Below, in pieces: positions 1 through 11,530 of a stretch of 64,000 bases of DNA. Made by a program: the position numbers and the translations under genes. Under the pieces are notes generated by a model. It ran no database searches, was not told where the DNA came from, and saw only the letters and a list, made by a program, of their open reading frames with translations. Source of the stretch: Fratercula arctica (Eukaryota; Chordata; Aves; Charadriiformes; Alcidae); the NCBI GenBank assembly GCA_947846985.1, contig CANTUZ010000002.1, forward strand, positions 55,694,885-55,758,884. Reading direction: 5' to 3'. Position 1 is the stretch's first letter; every line of letters begins with the position of its first letter.

Positions 1-3000
1 TTTTCCTATACTTAAAGTTACTGACAATTTTATTTTGAAAATAATCATTTCATGCTTATGGCATATCCATTTCAGCAGTGTGCCTTATGTATTTAAAAAG
101 TTCATCCAAACTGCATAGAGTGGCTACACCAGCGTGAAAAGATAACATACACATAAACCAACAAGGATTTAGGTGATAATGGCCAGTCAAACATCTGGAA
201 ACCTAGTTTAAGTATAAGCAACCATATCCACACACAGATCTGCACAGGTTTAGTAACAGTAGCGCATTTTTATTTATTCCTCTACGTGCCCTGCATGCAA
301 ATAAGTCTTGAAAGAACCTCCTGAATCTAAACCTAATACATGCATTTGAAATTAAAAATCAATGTCATTTCTCCGATCTCAAAGACTATTCTCCATGGAA
401 AATGGATCACCTTTATTCAGTTAAACAACTTCTCCGTATGCAGTGCTTTATCTGCTTCTACTTTGTGCTTAATGTGTATTAACCCTCGTGCACTTGGGTC
501 ACTTAACTGGGCTTTGCAGAGACATAAAGTGTGAATCATCCATAGAAATAACTGTGCTCCCATGGCACTGCAGACCATCACCTACCTCAACTACACACCA
601 CTAACCCCTTGTACTTCTGAAAGGACACAAGCAAATGCTTACTGCTGATCACAGTCTAGAAAGGAAACTCAGATTCTCTGTGTTCTTTGGGCAAATTTTT
701 ATTTTCTCAAACCCCTAATTTGTTAAAAATAAGCCATCAGTGTATACTTACGGCGTTTTTCAAATTGAAACCTGGGAAAAGTAGGATTGATGGTTTCTTG
801 AAAGCATATGCAGGCACGTGTGTATGCAATATAAAGATGGCATTTTGTGAAATGTTTCTGGAAATAATAATAGGGGTTTGTTTGTTAATCTAGACTAGAA
901 ATTGTTTTTCAAATAGCTTGTTTTAGTGACAGCCCAAGACTTTGGCAGGTCTTCCTCTCCTCTTTTGTATCACAGATAAAAGAGGACTGATTGCAGTTCA
1001 CGGACTGTAGCACTGGGCTCTGTATCACTACAAAGCACAAATTTAACAATCTTGTGGATGCAAAAAAGTGGGGTGAAAGTAACTCCAAGCTGAAACTTCA
1101 ATGGAGCAACAAAGGAATTAATCTGCTACAGAGACAGGGAGAACAAAGCAGTGGATCTCATCTGGGAGTAAGCAGGAGCTTTTTGTCAGAAAACAGCTGG
1201 TAAGAAAAAGAAGGAACAACAGAAAGAACTGAGAAGTAGTAACAGGGCACTGGGAGTCAGAGAGCAGAGATCTGAAGTGTGGTCCAGCCCCTGACTTCTC
1301 TGCGCCCCCACCCATAGAAAGGCCACTGAACTCCTCTCCCATTGCCCCACTAACCTTCTTAGAAAATATCTAAACAGAATTTTACCAACTAAGTGCTTGT
1401 TCACACCAGTCCACAATTCTGCAGAGTGCTCCTGTCCTACAGATAATGAAGAATAATTACTAAGAAAAAGAAAGGAAGGCAGAGCAGCCAGGAAGAGGAT
1501 CAGGCTATTTCCAGCATTAGCTTTCTCACAGCACAAAGCGACACTTCAGAAAGGTGTTATACGCATCTTCACCCCAGGCCTGTGTTTTACCTTACCCTCT
1601 TAAACAGATTAATAAACTCCAATTAGTGGAGACTCAACATAACAAAATGACACAACTGTTTTTCCAAGTTTGTAATTGGTTTATGATTCTGGCAGCTACT
1701 GACTAACTAGCTACTCATTAGGTCAGGAACAAATTATCTTGTATTTGAGAAGAGGAAAGGCTCAGTGATGCACAGCACTGATGCTGCAGAACATTTAGGG
1801 AAGAGCGACCCAGCCCTGGAAACGCTTTGGGTTGGAGGCTCCAAGCAGCTGAGTTTGCAGCAGAGCCCAATGAACTAAACTGCACAACAGTTCCCTAGGG
1901 AAAATGCTCCCTGTGTTGAAGCAGTAGAGACATCTGCTACCCCTTCTCCCCCTACTCCACAGTCCCCAAGGTGAGCAGGAGGACAGGCAGCGACTGCTGC
2001 CTGATCAGAGGTTTTGGTAGGTGTGAACCCCACTGTCCATATTTTAGGCAGGTGAAAAAATTCCCCCTGCCATCTCCAGGTGAGTTCAGGGAGCTACTTC
2101 ATGTAGACTGGCAACTGCAAAAGACTGTTAAAAGGTATCTTTCACCCTGTATTTTCATTTTCTCCCACACTCAGTAGTCCGCTACCACACACTTGCTCTT
2201 ATTACCTGGTGGCCAAGTAAGAAGGGCTGTGCACAGTCTGGCCAGCTGTGCCGAGTTGCTGCAGGCAGGGTGTGCACAGGCGTGCTGCTCTTCCCTCCAT
2301 GCTCACTCCCACCTCATACTTACCCCTGATTTTTTCTGCCAGTTACCCACACTGAAATATCTTGCTATAACAGACGCTGAGCAGTCTCCTTCACAGGTTC
2401 TCCTCGCCAGCGCAGGAAACGTGGGCTATCGAGATGAAAGGAAAAGTGTATTGCCCTTTCATTCACTGCTCTCTCATCCTCACCATCTACAGCAGCTGGT
2501 TGGACCAGAGGCCAGTAGCACATCTTAGTCTAGGAGGGAGGCATTGGAGATCAGTCTGGAACAGAAATTCCTGTCTTTTCTAGACACACAGGCTATCACT
2601 ATCCCTACATCTCTCCACTACGCACCTGTAAAGTCACACTCTTAATTGTGCCACAACAGGAAGGTGGCACTGTGCTGCAGAGCAGCTGTGGATCGCTGAT
2701 GGCATGACAGCTAGCAGACCTTGGGTCAGAAACATTGGGTCTTCGATAATATGACAATGGAAGAGAGAAAGGATCTGCTGGAGGAACAAGATGCAGTGCA
2801 GAAGACAGTCCAGAACCAAGCCCAACAAGTTCGCGGCAGATTTTCAAAAATGTTGTTTTATTTTACAGAGAGGAAATAAGTGAAGTGTAGAGAGAACAGT
2901 AGAGGAATGGATGCATGCTCAAGAACTAAAAAGGGAACGGGAAATAATAAAAGTGAAAATATTACATTGTCAAGAAAGAACAGAGGAGGAGGTTGCCTTG

Positions 3001-4735
3001 ATATTAATAAAGCTTTGGTTGGCAAACATCGAGGTATGGATCCCCATAAATCTGAAGAAATAGCACTTTCTTGACTTGATGGAAGCTAAGTGACAATGAG
3101 GAAGAGTGTATTACACAGTAACTCACAGGATCACGGTTAACACCACATATGGGGAGAAAACTGCACCAGGAGAAGCAGATTACCTTCCCTCACATAGCAG
3201 CGAAAACATCATATGAGAACCTAACAGGAAGGAGCCATGGGGTTTTCTCTCCCCTTTCTTCTGTGCTTGGCACCCAGACAACCAGAATATACCTCTACTT
3301 TTTAACCTGCTCATTAGAAAGCAGAAGAATTGAAAAAAAATCAATATTTTAATAACAGCTACTGTGTTGCCTCCTTGGGAGGGTCATGTGATAACTCCAG
3401 TTAAATCATAGGGAACGCTGGCAAGAGAGGAAAACCGCTTGTAAATTTTGAAGCAAGGAGGAGGAACACACTCCTCTACATCAAGGAAAGGTAGAACAGG
3501 GAACAAAGGGCTTGAACCGCAAAAAACAGCATTTAAATTGAGCGAGAAGAGAACTTTCTGACAGGATGTGCCTAAGCAGTGGCACAGATCATTTTAGGGA
3601 AGCTGCAAAATCTTCACCATTACATACTTGCAAAAGCAAGTACTGTCTTTAGATAATTTGACCATCTGCAAAAATTCGTAAAAAGCAATTGTGAAGTGTG
3701 GTTTTCTGTGTTCATCCAGTTTAGATGGGTTTCCACAGGATGGCAAAACCCCACACCTCTGACCCTGGCGAGGCTCAAAGATTAAGCCCTCCATCTGAAG
3801 CAGGATGCGCTCCTCAACTGAGTGGTTGCAAATCTTTTTGAGGTGAGCAATACCTGTTCATTTACCCATGGATTTTTTTTTTCTCCCTGTACTCATTTTT
3901 AGAAATGCCTGAGCTGTTTCCTTTGGAAAAAGATACTGGAACACAAGAGCCTGAGACCATCAGTGCTCCCTCAGAACAAAGGTCCATCTGTCCCAATACT
4001 CTGCCTCCAAAGTGGGCAACCATCAAAGCCCCTGGGAGAGCGTATGAGCAGCGCAAGCCTCCTTCTGCCAGGGTGCTGGGGGTGCTCACAGGCCTCGGTC
4101 TGTGGGAGCGGCCTCCCCTGGGACCCCCACACCCAGCGTCTGCTGCCAAGGGCCCAGGGGCCGTCAGTCCCTGCCTGGGGGATGCTGCAGGTGTGCCCGT
4201 CTCTGCCCCTGGCTCCTGGGGGGGCCTGGGACCTGCCCTGCAGAGAGCTGCTCTCCTGGATGGAGCCCTCAGGCCCAGGTCAGGGCTCGTCGTGCAGAAC
4301 TCTAGGCATAACATAGAATAACTATTCTTTTGTATTTCCTATGCCCACAATGACTCAAATAATGATGAGACCGATATTTGCCCAAAGTGTCAGGGGTTTT
4401 TCAGCTCCAAAAACACTTTCAAGGACACATAACACAAAGGTTACAAGTGGAAACAGGATTTTATTTGTAGTTTTCTGAATCTGTTTCAAGAGATGATGCT
4501 CACAAGCTTTAACTCAATGCACATGTGTAGCCAGGAGCAGGCTGATGTACTCTTGAGTTGAGCTTGAAAAAACATCCCTTGCAGCCTGGCAAAGGGAAGC
4601 CACAGAGCTACAGAAAGGTAGCAGCAGGAACACAGGCCAAGCAGCCCCTCTTTCCTGAGTGAGAACATGAAGAATGAGGATCAGGACTGACCACATACAA
4701 AAGAAGTAGTACACGTAGCAATGACAAACATACTT
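1..4735. other. AMPH intron 1, no exon seen
   Basis: This is non-coding DNA of mixed composition. Open frames here are short, overlap on both strands and match nothing recognised. A GC-rich patch at about 4020-4300 has overlapping open frames in three phases, as expected from composition. No RNA gene or clear mobile element was recognised. Confidence 0.6.
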
Positions 4736-4979
4736 CTTGCCTTCCAAGACTTGCTCCACTGTGCTTCTTGGCCAGCGATGCCTGAAAAGCGCTCCCGTGC
4801 CTGCCCTGCACTTGTACTGCCCACAGGGAGAGCTGAGAAGTGGCAGCTCCGGATGGTGCATCAAGCCTGGAGCCCTTCCAAGCACAGGCTGTTTTGGCCA
4901 AGCAAGAACCCCATGGAGCCAAGGGAAGAGCAGAGCTCGCTCCCGCTCCAAGCCTGCAGTGGGCAAGAGAGCCCGAGAG

Positions 4980-5510
4980 AGCCAGGGCACGAGTGGTGCC
5001 TTGGAGGTGCAAGAGCAGCAGGCAAGAACCGAGCCAAAAGGGCCCCGAGGAGCCCTGCCAAGGGGCTGTGCTCAATGCTACGGAGGACAAGAAGCAGCTC
5101 CCGGGGGCACCCTGGGGGCCCCCTGGGAGTGTAGAAAGCTTCCTCCCCCCGGATGCGGGGCACGAGGGCCACCTTCGTGGAGCAGGAGCAGCAGGCTCCT
5201 GGCCAAAAGGGCCCAAAGGAGCCCTGGCAAGGGTCCCTGCTCAATGCTGCAGAGGAAGGCAAAAAAACCCCCGGGGACATTTGCTAGCCCACCCTGGGGG
5301 AAAAAAAGCCTTCCTCCCCCCAGCTGCAGGGCACGAGAGGCCATCTTCGTGGTGCATGAGCAGCAGGCAGTAACCTGGCCAATGTGGAGCAGAGGGGCCT
5401 GACAAGTGGTCATGCTCAATGCTGCAGAGGAAGGCAAAAAACCCCCGGGGAGCAGTGCCAATCTGCCCCGGGGGAAAATTCCTTCCTGACCCCAGTGCTG
5501 GCGATCGGCT
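4980..5510. repeat. Tandem repeat, ~172 bp unit, about three copies
   Basis: The word GGGCACGAG recurs at about 4985, 5158 and 5329, and CAATGCT[GA]C followed by GGAGG recurs at about 5073, 5242 and 5417. The period is therefore 169-175 bp. Each unit also carries a CAGCAGGC word, CCAAAAGGGCCC-type sequence and a C-rich stretch. A diverged copy may extend left to about 4740. The right-hand end (about 5470-5530) contains CTGGCGATCGGCTATTCCCT followed by GAGCATGTGAGCAAGACC, which resembles an interspersed repeat of reptile and bird genomes that I cannot name. Long open frames on both strands are by-products of the GC-rich repeat. Confidence 0.75.
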
Positions 5511-5976
5511 ATTCCCTGAGCATGTGAGCAAGACCTGCCTCCTCGTCCCACAGGCTGGTCACGCCTCCCAAGAGATGCCCAAGCCCCATTCTCCCTCAAG
5601 CTGGAGCCATCTCAGGGGGATCAAAGAGTGGCCAAATATCCCCAGCTTGATTCACCTTGTGGGCAAGAATCCTTCCTGTGCCTGGCAGGACACCACTGGG
5701 TGCTCCAAAGCACTGGGACCCCTAGCAACATCTCTGCATCCCATTTCCTACAGCTGCTGCCCCTAGCTCTGCAGGGGATGAGGATGGAGAGCCCTGCAGC
5801 ACTCCTTAAGGCGGCATTTCCTTGGTTTTGCCACTGCTATCCAGCTGAAAAGGATTTCCGTCCATCAGATGAACTTTGAAGGTGGCCTATTCCAGGCTCC
5901 AGTCTTCCTTCCTCAGCCCCCACCAAGCAATTCCACCAGCTCTTTCTACGTTTTTTTTTGTTTGTTTGTTTCTTTT
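5511..5976. other. AMPH intron 1, unclassified
   Basis: This is GC-moderate sequence between the tandem repeat and the CR1 copy. It may include the tail of the unnamed interspersed repeat. It ends in a T-rich GTTTGTTT tract immediately before the CR1 end. No gene was seen. Confidence 0.5.
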
Positions 5977-6300
5977 AGAATGTGTTGGGTTGGAAGGGAC
6001 CTTTAAAGGTCATCTAGTCCAACCCCCCCCCTGCAGTAAGCAGGGACATCTTCAACTAGATCAGGTTGCTCAGAGCCTCATCAAGCCTGGCCTTGAATGT
6101 CTCCAGGGATGGGGCCTCCACCACCTCTCTGGGCAACCTGTTCCAGTGTCTCACCACCCTCATTGTAAAGAACTTCTTCCTCATGTCTAATGTAAACCTA
6201 CCCTGCTCTAGTTTAAAACCATTGCCCCTCGTCCTATCGCTACATGCCCTTGCAAACAGTCCTCTTCAAGGGCTTCCTCTCAGATGTCTTCAGGCTGCCC
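5977..6300 (-). mobile_element. CR1 LINE 3' fragment, antisense to + strand
   Basis: The left end reads GGTTGGAAGGGACCTTTAAA and then a TCATCTAGTCCAACC word, which is the complement of the CR1 3' end. It continues through the antisense of the CR1 ORF2 C-terminus (ACCTCTCTGGGCAACCTGTT). The copy is 5'-truncated, as most CR1 insertions are. It lies in AMPH intron 1 in the sense orientation relative to AMPH. The right end is uncertain by about 50 bp. Confidence 0.9.
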
Positions 6301-9300
6301 CGAGGCCAGCTATGGCAGCAGGACATGGGAGGATGCTCCCTTTTATCCTGCCTGGGGCACTGCGACTTCTGCGTTGCCAGGTGGTGGCACTGTGACATGG
6401 GGGTGATGGGGCCCCCCCGCACAGCCCCGCCCACCACCCCTGTGCCCAGCATCCTTTGGAGGAAGGCCTTTGGGCTGCTGTCTCTGAGGCCATCCCTGTG
6501 CCCAGGGGACTGTCCCTGCCCTCAGTGGCCATGCACTGGGCACAGCCGCTGTGCGTCCGACACCTTCTCTGCCACTCTGCTCCCAGGGACAAACCTCATG
6601 CTGTTACTCTTCTCTCAGGCCACGGCAGCAACCAACCCTGCAGCCCAGAGGCCTGTTAGCAGCTTAAATTCAAATTTCCAGAGGAACCTACGGATACAGA
6701 CTCAGGCTTTTCATCCAAGTGATCTTGTCCTCAGAACTGACTCAGCCTCATTTACCAATAGATCTCTGTTCCTGTTTCAGTATAAACAGACATTTAAATG
6801 CATCAGTGTTTCATTTACTTCTATGACTGGGATGTAGGCTCCTGAGTTGCTCCAATGCTTTTAAAACTTGAATCCAGATTCTTCAGATGACTGTTGGCAA
6901 CTTCCAACAGAATGCAAGCTCAGCACGTCCATGCTTCCTGAGTTTTGGGAGAAAAGTCATTGAAGAAATGCAGTGAAGAGCAACGTGAATTAGTAGACAC
7001 TCATTGATTCAAAATCAGGGTGTGCAACCACTGAAAGTACCATCTTCTGGATGATGTGAAAAATTGAGTGACCGATTATTATTTCTAGTTGTTTAAAGTC
7101 CTGTTTTCATTTAGAGTACTAGCCTGGTCCAGCCCATTTTGGACAACTGCCTTCTTTCCCTCGTTAGCACTTTAGTTCAGGATTAAATGCATGATTTCTT
7201 ACTTTCTTTAGCCTTACGCTATTTTTGTGTCATTTGCCATATCAAGCCATTGACACATTTACCTCACCCATTTCCACAGTGTAGTCTAAATATTTCTGGA
7301 ATCTTAAGAAAAAAAAAACCAAGATCATTGATGTTATCAAGTCTGCTCTATTACGGATGGATGATTGCTTTTGTTTAAACTCAGAAAATAGCATCAAAGG
7401 ATGCATTCGTGTAACCCTCAAATTTAACACTTCTAATGCAACACAGATAGATTTAAACAAGATGAGATGTTTTCACGTCAGTTATTTAGCTTTTGTCATA
7501 TAAATAATGACCAAAGATGAAGGTTTATGTTTTACAGCCACTCCATGTTTTTAATACATATGTTACATCAGTAACAAATAATAGAAAACTATGTATAAAT
7601 GCTTTATAAATGCAATTGACTATAGGGACACAGTAAGTAAACTGAAGGTTCCCAAATCCAATATAAACAACAAGATGAAACAACTCAGAATGTATTTTAA
7701 AATCTCTAAACAAGTGTGATTTTATACACGTGTCATAATGCTATCCTAGTCACACCATCAGAAATCAGATAAATCAGACTTAACTCCTAGATACAATTTA
7801 CTTGTCATCAAGTACCCAAAGCAAACAAAAAAACCTTATCATTCTGTATCATTCCCATTTGGGGACCTTTTTTTTTTTTTTTTTTTTTAAGGTAAAGTTA
7901 ATCAAAAATAACTAAGGATTTATGTTGTATAAGCATCAAGGAACTTAAAGCTAACCAGAAGTGTAGGCATGAGAGAACAGATGCACACAGCTCACAACAA
8001 TAACTGCACAAGCATTACCATGAAGAAGGAAGCAAGGATACAGAGCTACATGGTACCTGCCCTACACGCGACCTACCCTGTGTCAGGCCCCTAACAGCTT
8101 CATTCCCTGTTAATAAGCTACATTTAGGCCCACTGGCATAAGAAACAACCAGCACAGATGCCATAATGAGGCCAAAAATTGCCAGATGCCCAATTGCACT
8201 ACATTCAGATCAGACCAGACAAGTTTTCCCCTTGTTAGCATGTGCGATCACTGCAGCAAAGGTTGAGCAGCCCGGCCGTCAGAGCCCACCAGCATCCCCA
8301 GTTTGCACCTAAGGCACCTGTCAGGCTCAAGGTGGCTACCCTAGGGCTGGTGCGCGAGCAGCTTCTGCCACAACACAGGACCTCAGGCACTCAGATGAAG
8401 GTGTGCTCTGGTATGCCCGCACATTTCTGCCAACGAGACCTTCCACGCTTGAACAGACAGGACTGGAAGCAGTACCAGTGATTTAAGACTTACACCAATG
8501 CTTTACCGGACAATTACAGGAAAAGACACTGACAAAGACTCAAGGAAACAAATAGTATTTTTAGGCTTCTACTCCAACGACTGACCCAGCTCAGCCCACA
8601 CCATAAAGCCATCAGATCTCATCAAGCAATTAAAGGGTATATAGCGTGGTTTACTTGCAAACAGTTGCAGTCCAAACCTGCAAGGATGGAAATGCATCAT
8701 CACTTTGGTACTGAAAAGTCTAGTACTTTGTGACCTCGTGAGCTAGATACGGGTATTTGAAAGCAAAAAAATCCATCACTTGCCTGTGACAGCCTCAACT
8801 ATTAGATTCTTAAATAATGGCATGATTACATATGAGACTTCTCTGCATATTAATTGTTGCAATTTTTATTCCCTTAGAGCTCCACAGAGTTCGACATGTG
8901 GCAAAAAGGAAGCGGGGATTTATAGACAGTGAAGTGTAAGGAATAGTGGCCATAAAATAATCTCTTTTAATTCTCCAGAGCCCAATTACACAGGGCATGT
9001 AACAATATGCTAGAGGGATATAAAGGTTTTACTAGCCCTCGAAAGAGATGACTTGCAATGCTTCCTGACAACTGTGCCTCCCAAAATCATGCTGAGAACA
9101 GCTTTATAACAAACCATACTAATAGCTGTTACAGATGCTATATATACTCATAGACAAATGCTTTTCTGCTTGGTTTAAGGCCTGTATCTACGGTCCTGCC
9201 CTGAGACACCCAACAGCTAAACAGGAACGACTTGTGTGGAACGTTTATACCTATCAGCTGTAATTAGTGAAGATGAACAAAATGAACAGTGGCCAACAAA

Positions 9301-9515
9301 GCCCTCATTTTTATCTGAAACTCCTGCGAATTCCCCCTGACTTTGCCAGTTGTTCATTTCCAGGCTACAGTAGCACAAGAACCAGCACCAAGCTTCCCCA
9401 GCAGCACAGCCCGCCGGCTGCACAACATTCAGACCAGCCTCAGGACACTTTAACCAGCTCCCCAAAAATGAAGCAGCTGCTAATGATGGCGTGGGCCTCC
9501 TCCACCAGTGCTCCT
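6301..9515. other. AMPH intron 1, mostly unique sequence
   Basis: No exon or RNA gene was recognised. The stretch contains a poly-T tract at about 7869-7888 and is otherwise AT-rich unique sequence. The long plus-strand frame starting near 9267 is open mainly because it runs into the minisatellite to its right. Confidence 0.6.
7869..7888. repeat. Poly-T tract
   Basis: About 20 consecutive T in AMPH intron 1. No recognisable retroposed sequence lies beside it, so it is listed as a simple repeat only. Confidence 0.85.
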
Positions 9516-10180
9516 GGGGGGCTTCTGTCACACCAAAGGTCGGGGGGGAGAAGATGGTGGGGGCTTCTGTCACACCAAAGGTTGGGGGGGAGGAGATGGG
9601 GGGGGCCTTCTGTCACACCAAAGGTTGGGGGGGAGGAGATGGGGGGGGCCTTCTGTCACACTAAAGGTTGGGGGGGAGGAGATGGGGGGGCCTTCTGTCA
9701 CACCAAAGGTTGGGGGGGAGGAGATGGGGGGGGCTTCTGTCACACCAGAGGGTGGGGGGGGAGGAGGTGGGGGGGGGCTTCTGTCACACCAGAGGTTGGG
9801 GGGGAGGAGATGGGGGGGTGCTTCTGTCACACCAAAGGATGGGGGGGAGGAGATGTGGGGGGCTTCTGTCACACCAAAGGATGTGGGGGGCTTCTGTCAC
9901 ACCAAAGGATGTGGGGAAGGAGATGGGGGGGGCTTCTGTCACACCAAAGGATGTGGGGAAGGAGATGGGGGGGGCTTCTGTCACACCAAAGGTTGGGGGG
10001 TGTGGGGGCTTCTAGCACACCAAACGGGAGGGGGCGGAAACGGGACACACCGCTTCTGTCACACCAAGGTGAGGGGACGGGACGCGGGGACGACGCCGCT
10101 TCTATCACACCAAAGGGGGAGATGTTCTGTCACATTAAGGGGCAGGGGTGTGTGTGTGTGTGTGTCTCTGTCACAGCGCT
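9516..10180. repeat. G-rich minisatellite, ~42 bp unit, about 15 copies
   Basis: The word CTTCTGTCACACCAAAGG recurs about every 42 bp from 9522 to about 9974. Degenerate or shortened copies continue to about 10170, ending in a (GT)n tract at about 10147-10163. Each core unit has two G-runs, one of about seven G and one of six to nine G around AGGAGAT, so the plus strand has strong G-quadruplex potential. Some units have lost an internal piece, for example near 9862-9890. The array lies about 0.6-1.3 kb downstream of the AMPH start codon, inside intron 1. Its unit length is a multiple of three in places, and this explains the long repetitive open frames on both strands; there is no sign of a real protein. 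Confidence 0.93.
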
Positions 10181-11080
10181 GCGGCCGGCTGCCTCAGCAA
10201 GGAGGTTCGCTTCACCCAGGGATGAGCCGGCGCGGTTATTAAAGGAAATGCAATCCTCTTAGGAAGGCCGGCGGTGAAGCGAGGCAAACACCCTTCTTCT
10301 CCCCGCGCCGGCCGGGGCTGCAGCCCGGCCACCCCGCCGCGCTGCGCAGCCACTGGGCCTACACCCCCCCACCCCCTTCCCCCCCCCTCCCCCCAGCCGC
10401 GGGGAGCCCGCCGCCCCGTGAAGGACGAGGAAACGGCGGCTGCCTCGGGCCTGCGGGCAGGTGGATGCCGCCACCGGCGCCGCCCCCGAGGGGAGCGAGC
10501 GGCCGGGGGCGCAGCGGCACGGCCGGCCGGGGGGCGACTGAGGCGCCTAAATGGGCCAGTTACATAATAACGCTCCCCGCCCCCCCAGCCACCCCTCGGC
10601 GGCGGCGGCTCCGCAACCCCGCGGGCCGGGAGCCGGGGGGTGAGCGGGGCCGGTCTCCCCTCGCCGACCCCCGGCACCGCCATCCCCTTCCCCCTCCTGC
10701 CCGCCGGAGCGAGGCCGCCCCTCCCCAGCACATCCCATCCCACCCACCCCCATTTCCCGCCCCGCGTCGCACCTTCTCCTGGGCGCGGTTGAGGCGTTTC
10801 TGGACGTTTTTAGCGAAGATGCCGGTCTTCATGTCGGCCATGGCTGGCAGCGGGGATGGGGAGGGTGGAGGGGAAGGGGGGGGGGGGAAAGGCAGGCGAG
10901 GCAGAGCCCGGCGGCGGCGAGGCAGGGACGGATGGAGGGATGGATGAAGGGAGGATGAGGAGGAGGAGGAGGGCCTTAAAGACACAGCGGGGAGAGGCGG
11001 GGCCGCCGCCGCCTCAGGTGAACCGCGGCCCGCCCCCGGCCCCCCCAGGGAGGCGGTTCTTGAGGCCCCCCGCAGGGCGG
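10040..11080. promoter_or_regulatory. CpG island over AMPH exon 1
   Basis: This is the only sustained GC-rich, CpG-rich stretch in the window, with many CGG, CCG and GCGC words. It contrasts sharply with the AT-rich DNA on both sides. It covers the AMPH first exon and continues into the start of intron 1, where it merges with the G-rich minisatellite. Boundaries are by eye. Confidence 0.85.
10773..10841 (-). CDS. AMPH: AMPH coding exon 1 (amphiphysin N-terminus)
   Basis: The minus strand opens with ATG at 10841-10839 and reads 23 codons, beginning MADMKTGIFAKNVQKR, then a GT donor directly after a lysine codon (phase 0). Vertebrate amphiphysin begins almost identically, with Ile usual at residue 4 where this copy has Met; the paralogue BIN1 has a different N-terminus. 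This segment is the amphipathic helix 0 of the N-BAR domain, which inserts into curved membrane during clathrin-mediated endocytosis at synapses. The start context is strong, with G at -3 and G at +4. The donor, GTGCGA, is weaker than the GTRAGT consensus. The rest of the gene lies to the left of the window, because no exon 2 was recognised in 1-10772. The exon sits in a CpG island, and VPS41 lies in the same orientation to the right. Confidence 0.93.
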
Positions 11081-11110
11081 GCAGCGTTGTCTGCTGGAGA
11101 TGGTGAGACA
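10842..11110 (-). promoter_or_regulatory. AMPH: AMPH 5' UTR and core promoter region
   Basis: Upstream of the AMPH start codon on the minus strand lies GC-rich sequence with CCG/CGG runs, a pyrimidine-rich CTCCTCCTC tract and a CATCCATCC-type repeat. No TATA box is evident at a plausible distance, so this looks like a CpG-island promoter with dispersed start sites. The transcription start cannot be fixed from sequence alone. I looked for an RE1/NRSF silencer site, which would fit a neuronal gene, and did not see a convincing one. Confidence 0.6.
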
Positions 11111-11290
11111 ATTCCTCCAGGTAATAAAAAACACTGATAACGGGTGCGTGTGTCTGTGAAGATTTCCAGAAGCCACCCTGATGGCCATGTCCGTTACCGG
11201 CATAAGCGAGCGTCCGTGTCCACCTCTCCCCCCCCCCCCCCACCCCGCCCCAGCCTCTCGTACAGCCAGGGAGTGTGAGGCACCCACTTA
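11111..11290. other. AMPH upstream region, edge of CpG island
   Basis: GC content falls across this interval, which includes a C-run at about 11229-11242. It lies between the AMPH promoter region and the next CR1 copy, and no gene was seen. Confidence 0.5.
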
Positions 11291-11530
11291 TCATAGAACG
11301 GTTTATTTTGGAAGGGACCTTAAAGATCACCTAGTTCCAACCCCCCTGCCATGGGCAGGGACACCTCCCACTAGACCAGGCTGCTCAAAGCCTCATCCAG
11401 CCTGGCCTTGAACACTTCCAGGGAAGGGGCGTTCACAGCTTCCCTGGGCAACCTGTTCCAGTGTCTCACCACCCTCACAGTAAAAAAATTCTTCCTAATA
11501 TCTAATCTAAATCTACCTTCTTATTCCCCT
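11291..11530 (-). mobile_element. CR1 LINE 3' fragment
   Basis: The copy starts with the complement of the CR1 3' terminus (ATCATAGAACGGTTTATTTT) and a TTCCAACCCCCCTGCCATGG word. It then runs through the antisense ORF2 end (TGGGCAACCTGTTCCAGTGT). It sits a few hundred bases upstream of the AMPH promoter in the same orientation as AMPH. It is 5'-truncated, with its right end near a TAATCTAAATCTACC word. Confidence 0.92.

Noticed and set aside
3905..4321. 138-codon plus-strand frame in a GC-rich patch
   Set aside because: Open in three plus frames and one minus frame at once, with low-complexity Pro/Gly content. No evidence of coding.
4608..5402. Overlapping open frames of 137-221 codons on both strands
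   Set aside because: They follow the GC-rich ~172 bp tandem repeat and its surroundings. Simultaneous open frames in many phases signal composition, not coding.
9267..10262. 331-codon plus-strand open frame and overlapping 244-codon frame
   Set aside because: Both run through the minisatellite; the repeated Gly/Trp-rich peptide exists in several frames and on both strands because the unit lacks stops. No start context, domain or splice evidence.
10773..10841. BIN1 as an alternative identity for exon 1
   Set aside because: BIN1 begins with a longer, different leader before its NVQKKL segment. MADxKTGIFAKNVQKRLNR fits amphiphysin, and VPS41 beside it matches the known AMPH neighbourhood.
10465..10947. 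160-codon plus-strand open frame over AMPH exon 1
   Set aside because: CpG-island DNA rarely contains stops. The frame is Pro/Arg/Gly-rich and is the opposite strand of the conserved AMPH exon and its UTR.
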